A stretch of DNA of 64,000 nucleotides from Treponema sp. (lineage in GTDB: Bacteria; Spirochaetota; Spirochaetia; Treponematales; Treponemataceae), in the NCBI RefSeq assembly GCF_017430385.1, contig NZ_JAFRNB010000135.1:1-64000 (forward strand). The letters run 5' to 3'. Positions within the stretch are counted from its first letter, which is position 1; each line of letters begins with the position of its first letter. Positions 1 through 7,420 of this stretch are shown piece after piece. The notes beneath the pieces are model-generated. The model did not search any database. It saw only the letters and a program-made list of their open reading frames with translations, and had not been told where the DNA came from. The translations under genes were made by a program, and so were the position numbers.

Positions 1-14
1 GTGGACATCGATTC

Positions 15-146
15 CGACATAAATTATACTTTCCATTGGTGGGTCTCCTTTGTTTGCGGTAACTCGGCCGCTTGTCTTTTATCTAAGTTTGCCGTAAATC
101 CGCGGTTTTTAACATCGCGAGGCTCACCATATTGTATGTTATGTGG
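15..146 (+). other. possible long attC-like site (cassette boundary)
   Basis: The right end carries TGTTATGTGG, the same end sequence as the clearer attC-like site at 1234-1299. The left end carries ACATAA, which can pair with it. Between them the arms pair only imperfectly over about 130 nt. The position, just before a well-formed RBS and small gene at 214, fits a cassette boundary. Support is weak without a folding calculation. Confidence 0.3.
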
Positions 147-213
147 ATTGCCAGTGGCAACGAAAGGTAAAAAAAGTATGAAAAATGATGTCAGTTATTA
201 TTAAGGGGCTGTT

Positions 214-525
214 ATGCGATTCTTAAAGATTAATCTTTACATTCTATTTTCAATTCTTACCTTTGATGTATTTCTTTTTATTTTGGATCGTTGTTCTGGT
301 AGCCGCTATGTGGAAAGTTGGTTTGCTTTAGTATGCCTTGTGTTTGGGGGCATATGCATCTACACATTTGTGTCTTCACTGGTTTGTTTTTTGTTGAAAG
401 TGTTCATGCATTTCTATGGTGTTAAAAAATTTTATATTATAAATGGAAGCACTTGTATCCTAAGTGTGTTCTTGTTCCTGATTAATATCTTTTTTGCAAT
501 CTGCATATTAGCTTATTTTAATTAG
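214..525 (+). CDS. small integral membrane protein, unknown function
   Basis: The 103-residue protein is almost wholly hydrophobic, with about three to four membrane segments (roughly residues 5-25, 38-65, 75-100) separated by short polar turns. I recognise no family. The start is supported by AAGGGG five bases before the ATG. It lies between two attC-like hairpins and points the same way as its neighbours, as gene-cassette ORFs do. AT content is high, like the rest of this end of the window. It may share a cassette with the downstream toxin-antitoxin pair. Function cannot be assigned. Confidence 0.6.
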   Translation: MRFLKINLYILFSILTFDVFLFILDRCSGSRYVESWFALVCLVFGGICIYTFVSSLVCFLLKVFMHFYGVKKFYIINGSTCILSVFLFLINIFFAICILAYFN

Positions 526-581
526 CCGATGATGAAAACTTCGAATCAAGCTGTGCTTTTTTCTTACTTTAAATTATATAT

Positions 582-611
582 TTGACTATATATAAAACTA
601 TATATTATAAT
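582..611 (+). promoter_or_regulatory. promoter of the toxin-antitoxin pair
   Basis: TTGACT (582-587) and TATAAT (606-611) are separated by 18 bp, ahead of an RBS (GAGGTG) and the antitoxin ATG at 631. The surrounding stretch has repeated ACTATATAT/ATATAGT-like half sites, which would suit autorepression by the antitoxin complex (inference). Confidence 0.6.
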
Positions 612-630
612 ATATACGCGAGGTGATAAT

Positions 631-903
631 ATGTTAGTAGAAACAAGTCAGATGATGCCAATTACAAAGCTTCAGAAATCATTAACTCAGACTGTACGAA
701 ACATTTCAGAAAATAAAGAAACTGTTTTTATTCTAAAAAATAATGCAATGGAAGCGGTAATGATTCCTTTTGAAAAATACGAATATCTTTCCACTCTTGA
801 AAATATTTTTGAAAGGATGGAAATATCAGAAACAGTAAAAAACAGAATGAAAAATTATGATGCTTCTAAATCAGTAAGTTGGGATTCAATTCGGGAAGAA
901 TAG
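631..903 (+). CDS. type II antitoxin, Phd/YefM-like
   Basis: This 90-residue protein has the N-terminal layout of Phd/YefM antitoxins: an opening beta strand, then the helix PITKLQKSLTQTVRNI, then FILKNNAMEAVMIPFEKYEYL, which matches the usual 'vTKNGrpvAVlvs.eeYe.L' block. The C-terminal 35 residues are charged and probably disordered until bound to toxin. The stop is two bases from the toxin ATG, so the pair is one transcript. Antitoxins of this family bind their own promoter, and AT-rich half sites overlap the promoter just upstream. Such pairs are common in integron cassettes, consistent with the attC-like sites nearby. Confidence 0.85.
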   Translation: MLVETSQMMPITKLQKSLTQTVRNISENKETVFILKNNAMEAVMIPFEKYEYLSTLENIFERMEISETVKNRMKNYDASKSVSWDSIREE

Positions 904-905
904 TT

Positions 906-1229
906 ATGGAAGACAAAAAGTATGAAATAAAATTTATTCCTGAGGCTGTTGAAGACTATAAAAAACTTGATGGAAGCGTGAAAAAAGATGTAAATAAAAA
1001 AATTGATAAACTTTCACAGAACCCATTGTGTGGACTTCCTTTAGGAAATAAAGACAACGTAGATTTAACAGGATTTTATAAATTGTACGCCTGTGGGACT
1101 AGCATAAGAATTGTATATCGCCTTTTGACACCAGAAAAAATAGAAATTGTAGAAATCTGGGGTATTGGAAAAAGAGAAAATTTACAGATATATAAAACTG
1201 TTGGGGAAAGAAAAGAAGAGGTGAAGTAA
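906..1229 (+). CDS. RelE/ParE-superfamily toxin
   Basis: The protein has 107 residues from the ATG at 906. It shows the RelE/ParE fold signature: YEIKFIPEAVEDYKKLD at the start, a KKIDKL helix with NPL after it, then GFYKLYACGTSIRIVYRLL and VEIWGIGKRE near the end, which matches the RelE 'yRvRvgdyRvvY...v.v..igkR' block. Family members cut mRNA at the ribosome or poison gyrase; the sequence does not settle which. The conserved KR near the C-terminus favours a RelE-like RNase. It lies two bases after the antitoxin stop. An attC-like hairpin begins four bases after its own stop, so the TA pair closes a cassette. Confidence 0.85.
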   Translation: MEDKKYEIKFIPEAVEDYKKLDGSVKKDVNKKIDKLSQNPLCGLPLGNKDNVDLTGFYKLYACGTSIRIVYRLLTPEKIEIVEIWGIGKRENLQIYKTVGERKEEVK

Positions 1230-1233
1230 AAAT

Positions 1234-1299
1234 CACATAACACTGTTTTCAAATCCGACAAGCGGTCAAGCTGCCTGCGGTTTAAAACAATGTTATGTG
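1234..1299 (+). other. attC-like recombination site
   Basis: CACATAACA (1234-1242) pairs perfectly with TGTTATGTG (1291-1299). Inside, TGTTTT-C-AAA-T-CCG pairs with CGG-TTT-AAAACA, leaving single unpaired bases on one arm. This layout of outer R''/R' arms, inner arms with extrahelical bases, and a short loop is the hallmark of integron attC sites. The R' box GTTATGT departs from the classic GTTRRRY at one position. It sits directly between a TA pair and an ankyrin gene. Confidence 0.65.
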
Positions 1300-1300
1300 G

Positions 1301-1326
1301 ACGCCCGCACTGGGGCGCTTTTTTTA
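1301..1326 (+). terminator. hairpin plus T-run after the attC-like site
   Basis: CGCCC and GGGCG flank a short GCACTG loop and run straight into CTTTTTTT, a compact rho-independent terminator. The same ACGCCCGCACTGGGGCGC block recurs at 2808-2825 after the next attC-like site, there without a T-run, so it travels with the recombination sites. Confidence 0.6.
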
Positions 1327-1378
1327 GAAAAATTCAAAAATTTTTTTTTGCTTGCATAAGATAGGAGTATTTTTATCC

Positions 1379-2734
1379 ATGGGTGGTATACAGTTTGATA
1401 TTCCGGGCTGGATAGTACTTACTTTTGCCGTTTGTGCCGTGGCGTGGCCTCTGATTCTTGCGGCGGGTGGAACGGCTATAGTTTCGCTCATTGCGGCAAC
1501 GGCGACAAAAAGTGCGATTGCTCTTAAAGTGGCGGCTGTCGCTGCGGCTGTCTTCTTTTCTCCCCTTGTCATCGGCATAGTCGGTGCGCCCATATTCATG
1601 GGAGAGGGTGGAAATTATGTAGATTTGGCTCATCAGGAATGGAAGGAGGATACGCCTCTTATCCGTGCAGTTAAAATTCAGGATTATAAAAAAGTCGAAA
1701 AACTGCTCAAAAAAGGAGCTGACCCAAACGCTTTTTCTGAAGATGTAAGACGCACTCCCTTGAGCGAATCCTGCAAGGCGTATGATAAAGAATTAAAGGC
1801 AGACAGAATAACGGCTCTTCTGCTCAACGCTGGGGCAGACCCGAACAAAAAAATAGAGTTTGAAAACGATGCGATGAAAAACGCTGTCGTGTCAAAACGG
1901 CAGGACGCAATCAGGCTTCTCTGCTCCCACGGCTACGCTTTTTTAACGGAAGACGGAAATGGAAACGGCATTGCCGAATTCGCGATGATGGAGGGCTGCT
2001 ATGCGGAAGCCTGTCTTCTCCTTGAACTTGGCGCAATTCCCTGCGGACGCTACGACTTTGGATTTTGCAAAAGGGACTACACGCCTTTTTTGTATATCAT
2101 GCAAGAAAGGATTTTTCCAAGCCCTGATTTAGATGAAACTGCGGAACATAAGAAAAAAAGGCTGAGTCTTGAGAAAAAGAAAATCGCTGACCTCTGCCGC
2201 TTGTTCAAGATTCTTCTGGAAAAAGGGCTTGATGTGAACGCTCTGACACCTGACCACAGAAAAGACTCCGCGCTCATTCTTCTTGCTGATTATTCTGCGC
2301 CGATGAAAAAAATGCCTTTGGCAAAAATGCTCTTGGACGCTGGTGCAGATGTGAACATTCAAAACGCTGACGGCAAAACTGCACTGATGTTTTTGGCAAA
2401 AATTCCGTGGTCAGATGATGAGCTGTCAAACAGAGAAAAGTGGATCCGGCTTTTTGTCTCATACGGAGCGGACAAAACTTTACGCGACGAAGAAGGATTG
2501 ACCGCCCTGGACTACTTTCACCACTCATGCCGCAAAGAAAAACTCAAAGAAACAGAACTTTCTCTGTATGACGAAATCGAACGCCTGCTCACGCCAGACA
2601 CCGAATCAAAGTCAGTCACAGGCTCAAAGGCATCCGTAACAGAAAGAGGCAACAGCGTTAATGAAACCGAAAGCTCTGAGAAAGTGCAGATTGCGATTCA
2701 CCTTCCGCTTGAAGATATGAGCGACGACTGGTAA
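1379..2734 (+). CDS. membrane-anchored ankyrin-repeat protein
   Basis: I prefer the ATG at 1379 (451 residues), with AGGAG 11 bases upstream, over a TTG nine codons earlier. Residues about 8-75 are two to three hydrophobic segments rich in Ala. The rest is soluble, with ankyrin repeats showing the usual 'A...LL..GADPN' pattern: TPLIRAVKIQDYKKVEKLLKKGADPN, ALLLNAGADPN, AKMLLDAGADVNIQNADGKTAL and FVSYGADKTLRDEEGLTALDY. Ankyrin repeats bind other proteins; the partner is unknown. It sits between two attC-like sites, so it is probably cassette cargo. The C-terminal 50 residues are Ser/Glu-rich and likely flexible. Confidence 0.75.
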   Translation: MGGIQFDIPGWIVLTFAVCAVAWPLILAAGGTAIVSLIAATATKSAIALKVAAVAAAVFFSPLVIGIVGAPIFMGEGGNYVDLAHQEWKEDTPLIRAVKIQDYKKVEKLLKKGADPNAFSEDVRRTPLSESCKAYDKELKADRITALLLNAGADPNKKIEFENDAMKNAVVSKRQDAIRLLCSHGYAFLTEDGNGNGIAEFAMMEGCYAEACLLLELGAIPCGRYDFGFCKRDYTPFLYIMQERIFPSPDLDETAEHKKKRLSLEKKKIADLCRLFKILLEKGLDVNALTPDHRKDSALILLADYSAPMKKMPLAKMLLDAGADVNIQNADGKTALMFLAKIPWSDDELSNREKWIRLFVSYGADKTLRDEEGLTALDYFHHSCRKEKLKETELSLYDEIERLLTPDTESKSVTGSKASVTERGNSVNETESSEKVQIAIHLPLEDMSDDW

Positions 2735-2735
2735 A

Positions 2736-2825
2736 ATAATGCATTTGGATGTCTTTCTAGCCGCCCCAGACTCACCCCCGCGTGCGGTTTAACTCATTGT
2801 TACACACACGCCCGCACTGGGGCGC
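2736..2825 (+). other. degenerate attC-like site with shared GC-rich tail
   Basis: The right half, GTGCGGTTTAACTCATTGTTACAC (about 2782-2804), resembles the right half of the site at 1234-1299 (CTGCGGTTTAAAACAATGTTATGTG). Both are followed by the same tail, ACGCCCGCACTGGGGCGC. The left arm pairs only weakly. This looks like a second, decayed cassette boundary just before the SH3 protein gene. Confidence 0.45.
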
Positions 2826-2855
2826 AAGAAAATTAATTTATTTGAGAGAATTTAT

Positions 2856-4067
2856 ATGAAGAAATTATTAAGTTTTATCATTCTGTCTATATCGCTTTGT
2901 TCTGCATGGAGCCAGAGCCTTGAACAGAAAATCAGGAAGGTTCTCCTGAAAAACACTTTCACAGCATCTGGCATATATGATTTTGATACATATTCTTTCA
3001 GTGAAGAAAATGGGAAACTTCTGTGGGAAAAAGAAAGCTCCACTGAAGTTGGAGGCTACACTCTTGGTGGAGAAGCTGAAATAAAAGGAAAAAAAGTTCT
3101 TATTTACTACAAGTGGTGCTCTGAAGGGGCGGAATGGTTTTTCGGCGATGACAAAAATGCTGTGGGCTGGGAAGGTGCCAGAGAATTGGAGATTGAAGGA
3201 ATTGAGCCTGACATTGGCTTTGAGGATTGCCGATATAAACTTGCTGGTGTGTATAAAGGCGGAGAAATAAAAGTCGGAGACAAAATCCTCATAGGAAAAA
3301 TTGAGGCGGTAAAGGCGGATAAAATTCTTGCAGTCAATGCCTTGTGTAATACATACAGATTTCCTGATGAAAATGGTGAGCTTTTTCCCCGAACCATCAT
3401 CTACAACAAAAAGGAAGGAGAAAGTTATATCGATGTCAATTGTTCAAGAATCCTTCCTGGCGCAATGATTCCTGTCCGTGCAGAGATTCCAAATTCAAAA
3501 AATATAAAGGGCGAAAAAGGCACATGGTATTATGGCGCTATTTTTGAGGAATCCCAATGGAAACGAAGCGCATGGTTCTTTGTTCCCGATACGGTGAAAG
3601 TAAAAGTCAGAAAGGATTTTGGAAAATTTGATGAATGGGATGGACCTTATCATATCCTGGATTTTGAAGATTCCTTTTTTGCAGAAGCAAGAAGACTTGG
3701 ACTTTCTCACACTACTGAACAGCAGATAGAATCATTATATACAGGTAATCCAATGAAAGATCCATATCTCGCATTATCACGCACTTTGCCTGAACTTATC
3801 GATAGAACAGAACTTGAGGAAGGAAAGAGCTATGTTCTTGAAGACAATCTTAAGATGCGCTCAGGACCAAATCTTTCTGATGAAAAATTGACCACGGCTG
3901 TAGAAGGAACTAAGGCTAAGGTCGTAAAATGCGGTCGCTACGAAATCATCGACAATATTTACAGCAGATGGGTTCAGGTTGAATTTGCCCCCGCTGTAAC
4001 GGATAAAGACGGAAAAGCTTTTGACGGAAAAAAATCCTACTGGTGTTTTGGCGGATATCTTAAATGA
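2856..4067 (+). CDS. secreted protein with C-terminal bacterial SH3 domain
   Basis: The product has 403 residues, with a signal peptide (MKKLLSFIILSISLCSAWSQ). The middle is unrecognised beta-rich sequence. Residues about 320-403 form a bacterial SH3-like domain: 'NLKMRSGPNLSDEKL' at its start, a GTKAKVV strand and a closing YWCFGGYL. Such domains bind peptidoglycan or protein ligands in the envelope. The start is supported by a purine-rich GAGAG before the ATG. Two further secreted proteins with the same (Y/G)W(C/V)FGGY closing motif follow at 5150 and 6475, so this is a local paralogous group differing in the attached domains. Confidence 0.7.
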   Translation: MKKLLSFIILSISLCSAWSQSLEQKIRKVLLKNTFTASGIYDFDTYSFSEENGKLLWEKESSTEVGGYTLGGEAEIKGKKVLIYYKWCSEGAEWFFGDDKNAVGWEGARELEIEGIEPDIGFEDCRYKLAGVYKGGEIKVGDKILIGKIEAVKADKILAVNALCNTYRFPDENGELFPRTIIYNKKEGESYIDVNCSRILPGAMIPVRAEIPNSKNIKGEKGTWYYGAIFEESQWKRSAWFFVPDTVKVKVRKDFGKFDEWDGPYHILDFEDSFFAEARRLGLSHTTEQQIESLYTGNPMKDPYLALSRTLPELIDRTELEEGKSYVLEDNLKMRSGPNLSDEKLTTAVEGTKAKVVKCGRYEIIDNIYSRWVQVEFAPAVTDKDGKAFDGKKSYWCFGGYLK

Positions 4068-4168
4068 GTATGGCAAATAACGACATCTTCAAAGCAGAGG
4101 CAATGAAATGAACATTTCCGTTCAGTTCGTTGCAACGGCTTGTTTTATAGGTAAAAAAGGATAAAAAA

Positions 4169-4945
4169 ATGACAGTCACAACTTTAGAAAATCTGTATAT
4201 TAATGGCAACCAAAACATAAAAAAAGCAATCGATATAGCATTTAAAATTAATAATTATGACAGGGTTTCGGATTTATTGAAAATTGAATTTGTAACACAT
4301 GATGGATCTATAAGTGAATTAACTCAGATTCGAAATCGTTGTAACGGACAAGCTATGCTGTACAATCCTGTGTTTAATAATTTTGCATCTCCGACCGTTT
4401 CCTCAAATAAAGATGTAACGCCTTTTATTGTTGCAAGGCAGGATTTTATAAATGAAGATGAGCCAATTCTTATTATAGGACTGACATATTCAATTGTTTA
4501 TATCTATTATTATCTGGCATTTAAAAATGAAGTGCTGTCAGAAGAACCTTTTGCACGAAGTTTATTAATAAAGACAACTCTTACATATATTTCAGAATAC
4601 AAAGCGTTTTTTAGCTATATGGATTCATATCCGGATGTTGATTTAAAAAACATGATGGATGGATCTGTCGATTCTTCTATTTTTCCTCCAAATGCGCCCC
4701 TTGCCTTAAAGAATGGATTTAATTATTTGATCGCCTGCTCATATTTTGCAAGACTCAGGGCTGCAAGAGAGCATAATAAAATAAAACAGGATGAGTTTTG
4801 GCCAGTTGCAGAAGAATTTGGAGAAAAGAATTTTGGTTCAGCATGGCAGGATATTAAAGATTTGTTTTTATCTAAAATAAAAAACTTTTCAGATATTTTA
4901 TCGTTGCAGAATTATGAACATTTTATTGCTTATCAATTAATCTGA
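4169..4945 (+). CDS. hypothetical protein, 258 residues
   Basis: I do not recognise a family. The protein has no clear signal peptide. It is mixed alpha/beta, with a strongly hydrophobic central helix (about residues 107-125, 'ILIIGLTYSIVYIYYYLAF') that could be a membrane segment or a buried helix. An AAGGAT RBS seven bases before the ATG supports the start. It lies between the first SH3 protein and a broken RidA-like fragment, on the same strand as all genes in this end of the window, so it may be cassette cargo. A weak hairpin-prone stretch lies just upstream (about 4075-4150). Confidence 0.55.
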   Translation: MTVTTLENLYINGNQNIKKAIDIAFKINNYDRVSDLLKIEFVTHDGSISELTQIRNRCNGQAMLYNPVFNNFASPTVSSNKDVTPFIVARQDFINEDEPILIIGLTYSIVYIYYYLAFKNEVLSEEPFARSLLIKTTLTYISEYKAFFSYMDSYPDVDLKNMMDGSVDSSIFPPNAPLALKNGFNYLIACSYFARLRAAREHNKIKQDEFWPVAEEFGEKNFGSAWQDIKDLFLSKIKNFSDILSLQNYEHFIAYQLI

Positions 4946-4969
4946 TGAAATAAAAAACGGGAGTTTTCT

Positions 4970-5145
4970 ATGAGTAAAATAAACAGAATTGAAACTGATG
5001 ATTTCTGGGCTGACTCAACTGTTATTGAAGCCGGTAACTTTGTATATACAAGTTATTGTATGAAAAATGAAGGGAAGCCTATGAAACAAAATTTATAAGA
5101 GAAGGAATAAAGTTCCAGATTGATGCAGTTGCATTTAAGGAATAA
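4970..5145 (+). pseudogene. short frameshifted gene, possibly RidA-family remnant
   Basis: A good RBS (GGGAG) precedes an ATG that encodes 42 residues (including WADSTVIEAGNFVYTSYC and KNEGKP) and stops at 5096. From about 5089 a second frame continues with KFIREGIKFQIDAVAFKE and stops at 5143. The first part resembles the N-terminus of RidA/YjgF proteins ('...vv.agg.vytSg...'). The overall length is about half of a RidA domain, so it is probably a truncated, frameshifted remnant. The RidA assignment is tentative. Confidence 0.35.
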
Positions 5146-5149
5146 AAGT

Positions 5150-6055
5150 ATGAAAAAAAATATTTTAACAATTCTTTTGATGTTTTTTAATTTTTTGCTT
5201 TTCGCTCAAGAAACTCATTTTGTTTTGCAAGCTGGAGAAATTCATAATACTGATACAAAACTCACCAAAGATTCGACAGTTTATGCAGAATGTAGTCTTC
5301 GGTTAAGAGATTCCCCAGATTTAAAATCCTCAAAAATCGGGCTTTTGGTTTCAGGAGAAAAAGTAAAAATTACTGAAATTGGTAAACAAGACGAAATCGA
5401 CAACATAAAATCAAACTGGATAAAGGTCAAAAATGATAAAATTGAAGGCTGGTGCTTCGGCGGGTATGTTTCATCACCAAAAATAATTTCCCCCAGAATA
5501 TTTATGGGCGGTCCAATTATTAGTTCCGAGGAAACAGATAATGGAAAATCATTTTATTTATATAATTACGATTCAAATGAAATATATTGCAGCTTTGAGA
5601 ATTGTTATTTAGCCACTGAAACTGGGTATGCTTATGAGTGGTATCCTTATGTTTGCTTCGTAAACAAAACAAACAAAATTTTGTATGTATTCAATGTAGA
5701 AGAAGGCACTATTATTCCTACTGTGAAAGTAAATAACCTTGCTCAATATGCAACTGTTACGCCAAATAAAAAATATCTGATTTACACTTATTCAAATAAA
5801 GATAAGTGGGAGCCAGACAGCACTCGCTATATAAATATATATGAAATAAAAACACAGCGGCTTGTTGCAAAAATCGAAAAGTATTGTGAAGAAATGAATT
5901 ATGTTATGTTTCATTTTAAGGAAGACCCTAGTGTCTTAAGAATAAATGTTGACGAAGAATGTGGTGGTGACGGGCTTTTACATGCATTCTATTTTAATCA
6001 GGACACAGAGAAAATATCATACGATAAATATTGGAATGTCAGATGGAATGATTAA
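5150..6055 (+). CDS. secreted SH3-domain protein
   Basis: The ATG at 5150 is chosen over an upstream one at 5120, because AAGGA lies eight bases before it and it opens a clean signal peptide (MKKNILTILLMFFNFLLFAQ), giving 301 residues. Residues about 40-107 form a bacterial SH3-like domain: 'CSLRLRDSPDLKSSKIG', GEKVKITEIG, and a closing GWCFGGYV. The remaining 190 residues contain repeated Y-rich strands resembling a beta-propeller-like or WD-like fold, but no family is clear. It probably acts in the periplasm. It is a relative of the proteins at 2856 and 6475, with the SH3 domain moved to the N-terminus. Confidence 0.7.
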   Translation: MKKNILTILLMFFNFLLFAQETHFVLQAGEIHNTDTKLTKDSTVYAECSLRLRDSPDLKSSKIGLLVSGEKVKITEIGKQDEIDNIKSNWIKVKNDKIEGWCFGGYVSSPKIISPRIFMGGPIISSEETDNGKSFYLYNYDSNEIYCSFENCYLATETGYAYEWYPYVCFVNKTNKILYVFNVEEGTIIPTVKVNNLAQYATVTPNKKYLIYTYSNKDKWEPDSTRYINIYEIKTQRLVAKIEKYCEEMNYVMFHFKEDPSVLRINVDEECGGDGLLHAFYFNQDTEKISYDKYWNVRWND

Positions 6056-6103
6056 CATTGCCCATCTTAAAAAAACACATAAAAAGCTTAGCAGAAAAAA
6101 TTT

Positions 6104-6460
6104 ATGAAAAATGATTGCAAAACAAATGTTTTCAGCAAAATTGTCTCATTTTTATTGATCTGTGAAATTTTCCTGATGTATCCGTTTTTTTTCTCAACCG
6201 TGTTCAGCGATTTTATAGGAGGAATCGATGATGTTGAAGGGCTTTTTCTTATAATACTTCTGGTTCCATATTTCATTGTTTATACAATACACGAATGTTT
6301 CATTCCAGAAATATTATTTGCAATATGTGTTTTTGCCAGTATAATTGTACTTATTCTAAAAATTAAGCAGAAAGAAGCATATAAAAAATTCTTAATTTTA
6401 TTTATTGTATTTTTAATAATATGTATACCCGGATTTTTTTCATACTTTGAAAACATGTAA
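6104..6460 (+). CDS. small membrane protein
   Basis: The protein has 118 residues with four predicted hydrophobic segments (about 10-35, 42-62, 68-88, 97-115) and few charges between them. No family is recognised and no Shine-Dalgarno sequence is obvious before the ATG. Its stop is 14 bases before the start of the next SH3 protein, suggesting co-transcription. It may assist or anchor the secreted SH3 protein, but nothing in the sequence shows this directly. Confidence 0.5.
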   Translation: MKNDCKTNVFSKIVSFLLICEIFLMYPFFFSTVFSDFIGGIDDVEGLFLIILLVPYFIVYTIHECFIPEILFAICVFASIIVLILKIKQKEAYKKFLILFIVFLIICIPGFFSYFENM

Positions 6461-6474
6461 ATTTGGAGAAAAAA

Positions 6475-7407
6475 GTGAAAAAGAAAATAATATTCTTAAC
6501 TATATTATTCTTAACCGTAAGACTGTTTGCAGACAAATCCCGATTTTACGAAAACGGCAAGGTAATCGATACGCTGTATGTCGATTCTAAGGAAGGCTTG
6601 CGCGTTCGGGATTTTCCATCGCTCAAGTCAAACAGGCTTTGCGGACTTCCGCACAGGCTTTCCGTCAAAGTTGTGGCCATCGGAAATGAAGAAACGATTG
6701 ACGGAATCACAGCTCCGTGGGTAGAAATTCTAATCCCTCGCTACGAATGGCACGGCTATAACCATGAGTTCGGCTGGGTGTTCGGCGGCTATCTTTCAAA
6801 CAAAAAGCCTGCATTTTTGCCAAAACAATGGACAGGAAGTGATTTCCGATGTTTTTTGTCAAAATGTAATTGGATTGAGGACAGTGATTCTTCACATCGG
6901 GAAATTCTTTGTTTTGAGGAAAGCGGTGATTTTAAAAGGCATATTGAAGAAATGGGAGCCGGTGGATTCGGAACATGGAAGCCAGATTTTAAAAACAAGT
7001 CTGTAACCGCAAGGTCTTCATTTGTAATGGCGGGAGACGATGATAATACGCCAGCATATAACACAGAGACTTTCAAGATTGAAAATATCGAAGAGTTTTC
7101 TATTTCAATAAACGGCCAGCGATATATTTCTGATTGCCGCTGTGGAGTATTGGGTAATGAAGAAAATTTCAAAGACTTTGATAAAACCGGTTCTCAGTTT
7201 AATACAAGTATCAGAGGATTTATGTTCGTCTTCTATTCTTCCGAAAGCATTTTTGATTCAATATACCGCGAAAAAGCTTCATGGCTGAAAGATTCGTTCA
7301 TCAGATTCGGAGTTTACAATTCCCTGAACGAAGATTATATAAAATCATACCACGACTACTGGAATCCAATCATGGCGGAGCACCAGAAAAAAGCCGATAA
7401 AATGTAG
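6475..7407 (+). CDS. secreted SH3-domain protein (GTG start)
   Basis: The GTG at 6475 is preferred because GGAG lies six bases upstream; a TTG at 6463 would overlap that RBS. The product has 310 residues, with the signal peptide VKKKIIFLTILFLTVRLFA. The SH3-like domain (about residues 30-105) shows 'EGLRVRDFPSLKSNRLCGLP', LSVKVVAIG and a closing GWVFGGYL. The C-terminal 200 residues are unrecognised. This is the third SH3 protein in 4.5 kb and shares domain order with the one at 5150. It is convergent with feoAB, with only 13 bases between stops. Confidence 0.7.
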   Translation: MKKKIIFLTILFLTVRLFADKSRFYENGKVIDTLYVDSKEGLRVRDFPSLKSNRLCGLPHRLSVKVVAIGNEETIDGITAPWVEILIPRYEWHGYNHEFGWVFGGYLSNKKPAFLPKQWTGSDFRCFLSKCNWIEDSDSSHREILCFEESGDFKRHIEEMGAGGFGTWKPDFKNKSVTARSSFVMAGDDDNTPAYNTETFKIENIEEFSISINGQRYISDCRCGVLGNEENFKDFDKTGSQFNTSIRGFMFVFYSSESIFDSIYREKASWLKDSFIRFGVYNSLNEDYIKSYHDYWNPIMAEHQKKADKM

Positions 7408-7420
7408 TACGACTTCTCAG

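Noticed and set aside
1-204. 67-residue open frame starting at the window edge
   Set aside because: It overlaps the possible attC-like hairpin, has no RBS, and its composition is that of structured spacer DNA.
4068-4168. Possible further attC-like site after the first SH3 gene
   Set aside because: The arms (AAATAACGACATCTTCAAAGC versus the inverse of GTTGCAACGGCTTGTTTTA) pair too poorly by eye, and no shared tail sequence is present.
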